From Deltaproteobacteria bacterium (GTDB taxonomy: Bacteria > Myxococcota_A > JAADFL01), in contig JAADFL010000095.1 in assembly GCA_013152945.1 (NCBI GenBank), positions 1 through 63,613 on the forward strand: 63,613 bases of DNA. Reading direction: 5' to 3'. Positions 23,956-34,800 of this stretch are shown piece after piece (the stretch's first letter is position 1; the number at the start of each line of letters is the position of its first letter). The position numbers were made by a program, and so were the translations under genes. Under the pieces are notes generated by a model. The model searched no databases. It was given only the letters and a program-made list of their open reading frames with translations, and was not told the DNA's origin.

Positions 23956-25346
23956 TGTCCACCCGGCCCTATGAGGATCGTTGCAGCCGACTCCGGCTCC
24001 TTGGGCCACAACGCCCACGTGGTCACACCGGCGACCGTGGCCAGCACAGCGCCGCCGACCGGCACCCAGAACCACCATGACTTGTACCACTTTGTTCCGG
24101 GTTCCCCGGCATTGGTCTTTATCTTACCCGGTTTGGGCGTTATCAAGATCGCACCCGTGGCGGTTTTATTACCTCGTTCCGCTGCACCAGGCTTGACCTC
24201 GAGGTCCGTATCGAGGCCTGCGACGGCGATCATCGCCATGTTCCTCGAAGCAGTGCCTATGGCCTTGTCATCGAAAAAACCTGCTCCTTTAAACGTCCAT
24301 GTCTTGGTCAGAATCGTCTTGCCCTCGACTCCCATCATCCAGACCTTGCTGGATTCATCCCCGATTGATCGTGACATCACGACATATGAACAGCCTTGGT
24401 CTTCCGCTGCCTTTGCCAGCAAGCCCATGGATTCGGTATCCAGGTCAACAGGATCGATATCCCGGTCCAGCCGGGCCAGATTTCCTTTTGAGAACAGCGC
24501 AGGCCCTTTCTTTCGTAGATCGATACTTCTTGCCGTTTCCCCGCCCGCATCTACAGTGATCTTCAGCGAAAATCGCTCATAACCCGGCTTGACGATTGCC
24601 ATACCATAATCCCCGGGTAATAGATTCAGGGACAAGGGTGTGTTTCCCCTATCCACACCGTCGATGTACACCAATGCACCCTGGGGCCGGCTTTTGATTT
24701 TGACCTTTCCGATTCTTGCTCCCGACAGGCCGGCTCTGGCCTTGTTGAACACCTCGACCACATCAGGAGGATAGTGCTCTTCCGTAATCCGCAAATCAGG
24801 AGATATGGAAAGTGCACGTTCCATTGATTTCAAAGCAGCCCGCTTGTTCTGGGCCAATAGCATTACCTGTGCATCCAACAAGTACAACTTCAAGGCAGCA
24901 TCGGAATCAACCAGGCTTGAATCAACATCATCAAGGATCTTTTTGGCCTTTTTCAGCGCCTTGCCGGCCTTTTCAATGTTGAGAAACTGGTATGCCTTTT
25001 GAGCGCTGGACAGAATTTTATCGAGCCTCCTGATTGTCAAGGCTTTTTTGACAGAGGAAGCCGGGCTTTTCCCTGCAAACACAGCCCTGAAGTCATCAGG
25101 ACCGACTATACTCAAACTGGCATTTTTTTCCAGACTCTGGCCGATAACGGACAAAAGCAATGACTGGTCTCCAACTGCCTTTTGCGAATTACCAAGGGGC
25201 AACAAGCAGATGCCCTGTGTTCCATAATCGCTGGAACCGGCCAAAATCATCAATAACCAAATCAACTTGGCGATGGGCAAATTCAGGTTCCTCCAATCAA
25301 TTGATGATATCAAGTGTTTCTCCAGGCGGTCAAGAATAGAAAACAT
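23952..25346 (-). CDS. PEGA-domain protein with C-terminal membrane anchor
   Basis: The protein has 464 residues. An N-terminal hydrophobic segment (LPIAKLIWLLMILAG) may be a signal or anchor. Residues ~100-200 are helical and TPR-like (KALTIRRLDKILSSAQKAYQ and ALKSMERALSISPDL). A PEGA domain lies at about 212-275: KVKIKSRPQGALVYIDGVDR then GNTPLSLNLLPGDYGMAIVK. A second alpha/beta segment follows, and a C-terminal helix WWFWVPVGGAVLATVAGVTT ends near the terminus. This helical-PEGA-anchor layout is common in myxobacterial surface proteins of unknown role. It is coupled to the downstream lipoprotein gene. A conserved ~200-bp direct repeat begins 16 bp upstream of the ATG. Confidence 0.82.
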   Translation of the reverse strand: MFSILDRLEKHLISSIDWRNLNLPIAKLIWLLMILAGSSDYGTQGICLLPLGNSQKAVGDQSLLLSVIGQSLEKNASLSIVGPDDFRAVFAGKSPASSVKKALTIRRLDKILSSAQKAYQFLNIEKAGKALKKAKKILDDVDSSLVDSDAALKLYLLDAQVMLLAQNKRAALKSMERALSISPDLRITEEHYPPDVVEVFNKARAGLSGARIGKVKIKSRPQGALVYIDGVDRGNTPLSLNLLPGDYGMAIVKPGYERFSLKITVDAGGETARSIDLRKKGPALFSKGNLARLDRDIDPVDLDTESMGLLAKAAEDQGCSYVVMSRSIGDESSKVWMMGVEGKTILTKTWTFKGAGFFDDKAIGTASRNMAMIAVAGLDTDLEVKPGAAERGNKTATGAILITPKPGKIKTNAGEPGTKWYKSWWFWVPVGGAVLATVAGVTTWALWPKEPESAATILIGPGGQ

Positions 25347-25361
25347 GCGCGTGTTAGCAGC

Positions 25362-25560
25362 ATTAAAATGTCAGTAGGAAAGGGATCCGTCCCCTTTGGA
25401 CAACCGCATTATAGGGACATCGTCCTTAATTCAATCATGCCCAATTAAATCAAATAAAACCAATTCCCCAAAAGCCCCAAAGGGGCGTAAAATAGCCTGG
25501 GGCAACGCCCCAGGAATTATTGGTACCAAACGATCCCCCCTCGCCCGCTCCGCGGGAAAG
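25362..25560 (+). repeat. direct repeat, left copy, flanking the giant surface-protein gene
   Basis: About 199 bp, from ATTAAAATGTCAGTAGGAAA to GCTCCGCGGGAAAG. It matches 37356-37558 with only a handful of differences (T/A in GTCCCCTTTGG, a short insertion, C/T in GGCAACGCCCC). It contains GC-rich short palindromes such as GGGGCAACGCCCC. Both copies are in the same orientation, 12 kb apart, with the giant gene between. Confidence 0.92.
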
Positions 25561-25803
25561 GGTGGGAGGCTTTGGAGACAGGCTTTGGGGACGGAGGCTT
25601 TGGGGAGGCTTTGGGGACGGAGGCTTTGGGGACGGAGGGGGCTTTTTTTCAAGGAGGCTTTGGGGACGGAGGGGGCTTTTTCAAGGTTGTGGAATTGCAA
25701 TTTGATATTGATGTAATGGCCGGAAATTACGGAAGATTGTCGACCTCCGTCCCCCCTGGCGTCCGTCCCCCCTGGCGTCTCCCCCCTGGCGTCCCCCTGC
25801 CCC
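25561..25803. repeat. tandem arrays with GGAGGCTTTGGGGACGGAGG and CGTCCCCCCTGG units
   Basis: About 25563-25690 holds imperfect copies of a GGAGGCTTTGGGGACGGAG unit; 25741-25803 holds three to four copies of CCGTCCCCCCTGGCGT. The space between is not coding. The arrays sit just after the stop codon of the giant gene and immediately right of the direct repeat. Confidence 0.85.
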
Positions 25804-28800
25804 CTACCGTCGTAGGCGAGGACTCCACCTGGTATTAGCGCCGTTCATCAGAAGCAGGGTCTCTGGGATATCTTTCGGGTCTTTTATTAAGCCTGAACTC
25901 ATGAGGTAGTTCCATGCCCCGAAATCGTTGTACGGGGAACCCAATGGAGGAGTGGCAACAGTGGTTTCACTTGACTGGGGGGTGTAACTGGTTATCGGGT
26001 AGACATGGCTTAACAGAGTATTCTTGTGCCAGGCCTTGGGGCCATAACAATCTTCATAACACGTGTAAAGAGCCGAGTACTCGACGACATTCCCATTAAC
26101 ATCCTGAGAGGTGGAGCTCAACATGATGTACAGGGTCTCCTCGTTCGCGGCTGCCCAGACAAGAGGCCCCTTGCCGTTTAGCAGGAACGTAGAGGTATTG
26201 AGGACGAAACTCGTCCAGGAGGGATTTGTGCCCTTGCGGGGCGTGGTCCTTATGAAAACCCTCGTTTCGGCCGACGAATGTGAGCTTTCTCCTACAACCA
26301 GGATCTCGTCACGATTGTTGTGCGCGGTGGACAAGTTGTTTACATACAGGCCACTGGTTCCCGCGATTGTAGTCGCCGACCAGTTGCCGGACAGTGAATC
26401 CCGCCTGAATTCCTCGAGTCCGGAACCCGGGAGAAAGCCATACACGCGCCAGTATCGGAACCTGCTATCGAACTCGGCAATCCTTGGACTTATCACGACC
26501 TCGTTGCCAGTGGAAACGATCATTTCATCCCGGCCCCATCCCGGTTTACCTCCGTCCGATCCTCGCTCATCCCAGACCGTCGCACTCAAAGCATAGTGAC
26601 CCAGCGATCCTGATGTGCTGATAGCAAGCATCCGGTCCCAACCGTTGACCCCTGTATCGGGCCTGAAATCCAGCCACATCTTCGACTCATCGTCGTTCAC
26701 AAACGGGATTCGAGCTCCCTCACGACTCGAGCAACTGCCCGCGGCAAGATCGCAGGTCGTCATATATACCCCTTGAGTTTGTCCTCCCCCCTCGCAGTAA
26801 TAGAGCATGATTGCGTCTCTCGTGGGAGCGAGTGCAATGGCCCTGCGTTTGACGCAGCCCGAGGTGTCGGAAAAGAGTGCTGCGACATTCGGCGGGTTGG
26901 ATCTATATGCGGATGCATAGATGTCTCCCTCGTTCGTAGCACTGGTCCATACAACGTCTTCGTCAGTCATTCCCGTATCGTAATAACCCGGAGAATGGAA
27001 AAGAAGCACACCAGAACCATTATGCAGAAAGGTCTTCGAGGTGAAGCCATGGAGAGCATATGTCCAGGATTGGTCGCTAAATACTCGTCTGGGAGCCGGG
27101 GAATCGGCACTGGCGATGGCATAATAATTCGAATAAGAATCACTGGATTGTCCAGTCCAGTGACCACTCCCGCCGTTTATCAGCTCGAAGCTCTCCCAGG
27201 GGGGGCCGTCGTTATCCGAGAAAACAGCGTAGTAGGGAGGATTATCCGTGCCGGAAGGCTCCCAGTTGGAATAGATGGTGTTTCCAAGCTCATAGGGGGA
27301 TATCAAGGTACGATCGACTGGTGCGGAAAGCAGCGGGTACACCTCCAGCAAGGAACTCCCTGAGCCACCTTTATCGAGCGCAACACCGGAGATATAAACA
27401 GAGCCGCCCGCGTGTCCCCCGACCCCTAGGTGCTCTGCGGGGCTGTCGAGGTCGTCGTAACTACCCGGCAACTGCATCCGGCGCCACGAAGTCCCGCCGT
27501 CTTCCGAGCGCAGCAACCCGAGCTTGGTCTCTCCGCTTGAGAGCGATAAAGCAATATTGATGTATCCGGCCTCGGCATACACAGAGGGCGGACCTGTTAT
27601 GTCGGCATCGAAACCAGGGGTGTTGATATCATTATAGGCGATGCCGGCGTTATCGCTCAATATTCCAGCACACTTGCCTTGCGCGGCGTCGTAGAATACT
27701 TGTATGACCGCCGTATCATTAGAGGATTCTCCGGCCCGGAAGCAATCCAGTGCCAAACCCTGGACCGAGGTTGCAAGCGCTGAAGAGATCGAACCAAACG
27801 ACAGGCCGCCATTGCCGGAACGAACTTGGAAGACATCTCCATCCACGTTCTCCGGTGCGTTTCTCCATGCCACTATTACGGTGTGGTCTGAAGCACATGC
27901 ACGTACTTCATATGCTTTGTATCCCGGGTTGGCGATACTCGCCGCGCTCCAGGTATCCGTGTCATTGTCATAAGTTTGCATTACGATTTCTTTGGAACCG
28001 GAGTCCTGTGCGAATAGCATGATCTTGCCGCCCAGTGATACCATGTCCAACCCCGCATCCGGATCGTAGGAACCGCTTGGGGCGTACCAAGCTGACATGC
28101 TTTCCGTATGGGTAATGCGTTTACGCTTTACTATCAAGCGGTTGCTGCTATCCTCAAGGAACGCACCCAGCAGGTAGGTGGTGTTCGCATCGTCCGGATC
28201 CTCCAGGCACAGCCCTGCGCCCGAAATGTAACTTCCCGACACCTCGAAGTCACTGTCTCCTTCTTCCCATGTATGTCCATGATCCGGGCTGTAGACATAC
28301 TCGAGCGCATCACCGCCTACCAAGGTCAGCATGTAATTTTCGCAGCGGAAGGAGTCATAGATACTCGGTACGCTGGCGGTGCTCATCGCCATCTTCGAGC
28401 CCTCCCATCTGGAGCATGTAGAAAGAGTGTTACCGAACTGCTCGGAGATATTTTGCGCACCGTTCACGGCCTTTACGCCAAAATAGTAATTCACACCGTA
28501 ATGCTCCATCCCATGCAAAGTAATATTGTTTGCCGTTGGCCCGGTTACGAAAACCGGGGAGTCTCCCTCGTAGGCCCACGTACCGTCCATCAATGACGGC
28601 GAGGTGCCATAGTAGACATAATAGCCGGTTATGCCGCTCTCAGCATCGTGTGACGGTTGCCACGAAACAGATACCTGACGGAAGCCGGCTTCGATGGAAT
28701 CGCTGATGACATCCTGCGGCGGACTCGTATCGAGTAACACCGTATCGGTCGTGAACTGGGTTTCGTTTCCGGCCCGGTCCCTGTATTTGACATAAATGTG

Positions 28801-31800
28801 CTTCGTGCCGTCACCGTCGGATAGCGTGGCCGTGCCGGAAGCATAGGGCATCCACCTGTTTACGCCGGAACCTCCGCTATTGGTGAATTTACTGACATCG
28901 CTTCCATCGACCCACATCCATAAGTCGGATGCGCCGGAGATGTTGTCGAGCGCATGGACCGATAGAGTCACATCCTTCTTGTAGTATTTATCTCCCTCTT
29001 GAACGGAAACGCTGACTGGAGAGGGAGGCTGCGTGTCAAGGATGATACAACGGTTCGAAGCAGTCGACTCGTGGCCTACGAAGTCGCGGACCTTGAGGCC
29101 AATCACCTTGTTTCCGTTGGCGGCCGAGAGAACGAACGCCTTGTTGGGGATATAGGCCTGCCAATTGGCCAGGTCGAAGTCGGCGTTTTCTGCAATTTTG
29201 ACTTCAGCAATCCCGGAACCGTTTTGGTCGTCCGAGGCGGTGATGGCTAGTGTAACCAGGGTGTTGTTGGTTATATTAGCCGGGCATGAAGCACCCCCGT
29301 CAATAGTGAAACTCACGCTTGATGGGGCGCCGACGTCAAGATGGATCTGATCCGAAATCGCCTCGCTGCGGTTGCCTGCAAGATCCTCGAAGCCGACCCA
29401 GACGGTCTTTATCCCGGATGTATTGTCCGCATAGCTGTACGTTACCAGTGTATCGTATGTATAACGTGTTCCGTCGAACGGTGACGAGTCATCGTCCAGG
29501 TATGCATAATGCACTCCGGAAGCAGTGTCCTGGGCTTGCATGGTCACGTAAAACAAGTTGCTGTCCGTGTAATCGTCGTCATCGTCGATCTGGATGTCGG
29601 TAAACACCGGGGCCACCGTATCGAGGTACACATCACTCTCGATGATTGCGCTGGTGTTGCCGACCGCATCCTTGAACCTGGCGAATATCCTTTTCTGACC
29701 ATCGCGGCTGCCGTCGGAGGCATAGTCCTGTAATGTATAAGATACGGGAAAGCTGGGTGGATATGATATGGTAGCGGTTACGGTGGAGAACGCCATGTTT
29801 TCGGATAGCTCGGCGGTGCTCCATGTGCCGCTTGCAGCCAGGGCCGTGATATACAAAGAGCTGCTGTTGGTGTAATAAGTATCCGTGCCACCGGCTTCGA
29901 CCTGGAAAGCTGTGGGAACCGGTGCCACGGTATCGATCAGTATATCGTCGCTTATGCATTGGCTCGTGTTACCTGCCGCATCCTTGAATGTAACGGATAC
30001 CCAAGCTTGGACGTTGTCTCCGCCGTTGACCAGGGTCCACTCCTTGATAGTGGCGTAATCCTCCCATGTTCCCCCGGTGCATGCAGCATTGTTGCTGATT
30101 CTCATTTGGGTAGCGCCATTGGCTGCGATGTTCAGTCTCACGTTCCTGGAAGCCGTATGTGTGTCGTCGCCCCCGAGCGATACGATTTGCAACGAAGCGT
30201 TTTCCGGGGGCGTTTGGTCGAGTTCTATGTCGTCAGTGATGCAGGCCGACGCATTACCCGCAGCATCGTAATAAACGACCGACAACGTAACCGTACCCTC
30301 CGGTTGCGTCGTGGTGAAGGCCTTGGTGCCCGTGTAGTTCTCGGCCGTTCCCCCGTTGCACGTGCCGTTGTCGCTTATCTTCATCCGCGTCGCCCCAACG
30401 GCCGAAAGGTTCAGGAGCAGGTTCGGGCTGTTGGTAACCGGGTCGCCGCCGTCGATTGTCATAGACGTGCTCTGCGGCGGTGTAATGTCATACACGATGC
30501 TGTCGAAAATCGTCCCGCTCTCATTCTTGGCATCGTCCCTAAGCTTGGCAAAAACCGTCTTGGTACCCTCTGATGCACCGAAATCATAGTTTGTTACGGT
30601 GCCTTGCACCGGCACCCACGTGGCCCCGATGAAGTCCTGCGTGTTGCTCAACATCATCTCCGAAGCCGTGCCGTCATGGGTGATGGTCAGGGTACAGGTA
30701 TGCGTCGCGGAGTTGCTATACGTTGCGCCGCCGTCTATCACAATACCCGCGTTGCCGGGGGCTATGGAATCCACCGTGATACTGTCTTGCGCTTCTACCG
30801 GCGCCCCCGTCGGGTTTCCTGCAGCGTCCCGGAACCTCACATACACGGTTCGTATCCCCTCGCCCTCTTCCAGGGACCACGCCACCGACGTATTGTAAGG
30901 CCGCCATGTGGCACCCGCAAATGCGGCGTCGTTACTTATCATCATATAATCCGCACCCTGCGCGGAGATGCCCAGGGTGACGATGCTGCTTTTCGTGAAA
31001 TCGTCGCCATCATTTATAACGACGGTCGGCGATGACGGTGGTTTCTGATCAAACATTATGGAGTCTGTGACGCATTGAGACGCATTCCCGGCCTCGTCGT
31101 AGAACATTACCGAAACAGTCACCAAGCCCTCTGGTTGGGTGGTTGTCAGTGCTTTTGAGGTCGAGTAGCTCTCTACTGTCCCGCCGTTGCAAGTGCTGTC
31201 GTCGCTCACCTTCATGCTCGCCGCACCGGGTGCCCACAACGTCAGCACGAGCGATCGATCATTCGTCACCTCGTCTCCATTGTTGATCGTAACCTGTCCG
31301 CCCTCCGGCGCTATGGAGTCATACACGATGGAGTCTGAGACCACCGGGCTGATGTTCCCGGCGGGGTCCTTGAACCTTGCGTACACCAGCTTGGTGCCTT
31401 GTCCTTCGGTAAGGGTATGCTGGACCATTACCGAGAAGGGCGACCAATCCCCCTGGCCGAGGTCGTGGAAGTCGGACCAGTTACTCACCTGCATCAGGGT
31501 GGATGCAGGCTCGTCTGTCGAGAGGGTAATGTCCACCGAACGGTTCGTTGTGTAAGCGTCTCCTCCGGCGATCACCACCGAGTTTCCTCCTGGGGGCGTC
31601 ATATCCAGAACAATATCATCCCACACTGTCTCGGTCTCGTTACCAGCCTCGTCCCGGAACCTTGCGTACACGGTCTTGGTGCCTTCGGGCAGGGACAATG
31701 TATATGCAATACTTGGAGAAAACGTGGTCCAGACCGCACCGGACAACGCATGCTGGTCTCCCAGCTTCATCGCCGATGCACCGGATGCAGACAGGGTCAA

Positions 31801-34800
31801 CACCACGTTGCGCTGGGTGGTATAGGTCGAGCCATCCTGTATAACAACCGCCGGGTTCTCAGGTGGCTGCCGGTCCAATACAATGGAGTCACTGACCATG
31901 GCGGTCTCGTTTCCGGCATCATCCTGGAACTTGACGTATACAGTGTGGCTGCCGTCTGAATCAGGAAGCAGGAAAGCAACGGATGGTGCGTAATCCTGCC
32001 ATGTTTCGAAGTCCACTCCATTCAGGCTGGTGGCATAACGCGTAGCACCGCCCGCCGACAACCCAAGGATGACGTTCCTGTCGGTCGTGTATTCAGCTCC
32101 ACTGTTTATCACCACCATGGGCGAACTCGGAGCCCCGGTATCGAGGACAACCATGTCGCTCACTGTCTCTGTTTCGTTGAGGAACCCATCTCTGAACTTT
32201 GCATAGATCACCTTTATTCCGTCACCAGGCGAGGTTATCTCGTACTCTGCAGAACCCTCGTACTGCTGCCATGATGCCCCGGAAAAGGATTGGTTCTCCG
32301 CTATAATCATCTCTGTGGCATCCACTGCAGAGAGTGTCAGGTGTATCGTCCGCGTTGGCGTGGTTTCACCTTCATCGACTTCTACAGTGGGATTCTGGGG
32401 AGGGGTCTGGTCGAGCTGAATCGAGTCGCTGACGGTCACGGATACGTTGCCGGCCTCGTCTTTAAACCTGGCGTACACGGTCTTTGCTCCATCACCCGGC
32501 GGCAGTGTCCAGGCGATTTCCGATGCGACCACCTGCCAAGCCGCTCCCGGGAACCCGAGATCATCCGACACCTGCATAGCTGCAGTATCTTCCTCTGGAT
32601 ACGTCATACTGATCAGCACCTGCCTGGAACTGGTCCGCTCGGGGCTCCCCGGAAGGTTGCCCACTATTGCAACACCGATACGATCTTCAGCAGGAGGATC
32701 CGGATCGTACACCACGTGCTGCGTGAGGCAGGCGGTTTCGTTGCCGGCCTCGTCCCTGAACCTGGCCGACACCGACTTTTCGCCAGCAGAGTCGGTAAGC
32801 GGCAGGACGTAGGTATTATCGAATGGGACCCATGAGCCTGTGCAGGTATCGCCTTCGGAGAGGCTCATTTCAGTTGCACCGACCGCGTATAGAGCCAGAT
32901 CGACCCTAGGAACCGTGGTGTACTCACCCTGTAGAATCGTGAAATAGGCCCCCTCGGGTGGTACCCGGTCCAGCACCGTGATAGCCGAAAGCGGGTCGGA
33001 CACGTTACCGGCAGCATCCCTGAACCTGACGAAAACCGTGTGCTGCCCGTCTCGGTCGGACAGGTCGAACCGGGTGTTACCAACATATGCCTGCCACGTC
33101 GCACCCGTAAAGAGCACATCCTCGGCCAACTGCATCTCGGTTGCGTCCGAGGCTTCCAGCAACACCGACACCTGCCTTGTGGCGGTGTACGGAGCCGGCG
33201 TCAAGCTCATGGAGACCGGGCTGGGCGGCGTCGTATCCAGCACCATGCTGGCGCTCACCACGCCGCTCACGTTACCTGCCTGGTCGGCAACCTTGAGGTA
33301 AACAGTCTTTTGTCCGTCACCCGGAATCAACGTGAAGTTTCGCACGGTGGTGTAGGGTTCCCACACCGCTCCCAGGAAGCCCTCGGTCTGGCTTACCATC
33401 ATCCTGTAAGGTTCCAGGAACCCGAGTGTACAACCATTCGCTTCGGGATAGTCCGGGTCACATGGCTCCTGGCCGGACATGGATAAGACAACAAACGGAG
33501 TAGTCGTATATTGTCCGCCGGTACCGATTCGAAGTGAAACAGAACCAGGAGGAGTGGTATCGTAATACACTTGAGCAGTTACAGGCTGCTTTGACTCGTT
33601 GCCGGCCTTGTCCACAAAAACGGCGTACACATGCTTCAATCCATCGGATACCGGAGCTTGGCCGAGCATCCAGTTGTTGTAAGTCCCGGAATATTCGGTA
33701 TTGATGGCACCGCTCATATCCTGATTCCAGGATAGCCTCACCATGGCTATTCCGGATGCCGTGCCGTCTCCTTCTCCTGCGTCGTGCGCATCGAGATGCA
33801 GGGTTACGGCCGGGCTTGTGCAAAATTTCGAGCCATCGTTGATTGTAATGCTGCCTCCATCGAACGGCGGAGGGGTGGTGTCCAGGAATATACCCGCCCG
33901 CAGGACACTCGACTCTTGTCCAGTGCCTGTGAGGAACTTCAGGTACAAGGTTTTGTAACCGTCACCAGACGTGAGTATATGGGTGTACGGAGGCTGGTGC
34001 CCCGGTTCGAACCCGCCTCGCCACGATGTGTCACCCATGGACGGATCTAAGAAAGATTCGTCTTCACTGACCATGAAATCCACGGCGCCTGGCCAGCTCA
34101 AGTCGGTAAGTTCCACGGTCCTGCTGTTGGTGTACCCGGCTCCATTGTTGATGGAGAAGTCTCCTTCCTGCTTTGCCAAGGTAACATCGGGCGCAGTCGA
34201 GGTCGTCGACTCCACCACAGCGACCCTTCCGATTCTGGTCCGCACGTAGCCCTTTTTACGCGCCCAGAGCATGTAGTCCCCAACCCGAAGGTCGTTTATC
34301 TCGTAGTATCCCTCGCTGTTGGTCACCGCCGTCCTGGTCTCGCCTTCAAGCTCGATTACGATGCCGCTGTGATCGAATGCCGAGGCCAAAGACGCCCTGC
34401 CGGCAATGCCGCCGCGCGCCAAGAAGAGCTTTATCTGCCCAAGCTTGGTAACTGCGCCGGGCGACACCGTAACCGACGGGTGGTATACGTCCTCGTAACC
34501 CGGCAATGTCACTAGAAGCGAGTACGAACCGTTCGGTACCGACCGGAAGGACAGCGCACCAGTGGGGCTTGACGAGGTCTGGGTGAAAGTGCCACCCAGA
34601 CCCGAAAGCGTAGCCAGGGCTCCTCCCATATCCTCCCGCTCCTCGAGCCACACGGTTGCATCGAGGTCTCCGGTCGTGTCCAGGAGAACGGTATCGGACA
34701 CCGCGGTCGTCTCGTTTCCAGCCTTGTCCCGAAACTTGGCAAACACCTCTTTGGCCCCATCTCCTGCCGACAAAATGAACTCCACGGTATCGCGAAACGG

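Noticed and set aside
23956-24090. Longer N-terminus of the lipoprotein following the PEGA gene
   Set aside because: The extra 45 residues are encoded antisense-like within the PEGA gene's 3' end; the ATGA overlap at 23955 and the signal peptide give a better start.
25396-25838. Plus- and minus-strand frames of up to ~106 codons over the direct repeat and tandem arrays
   Set aside because: They are made of low-complexity repeat translations without start context.
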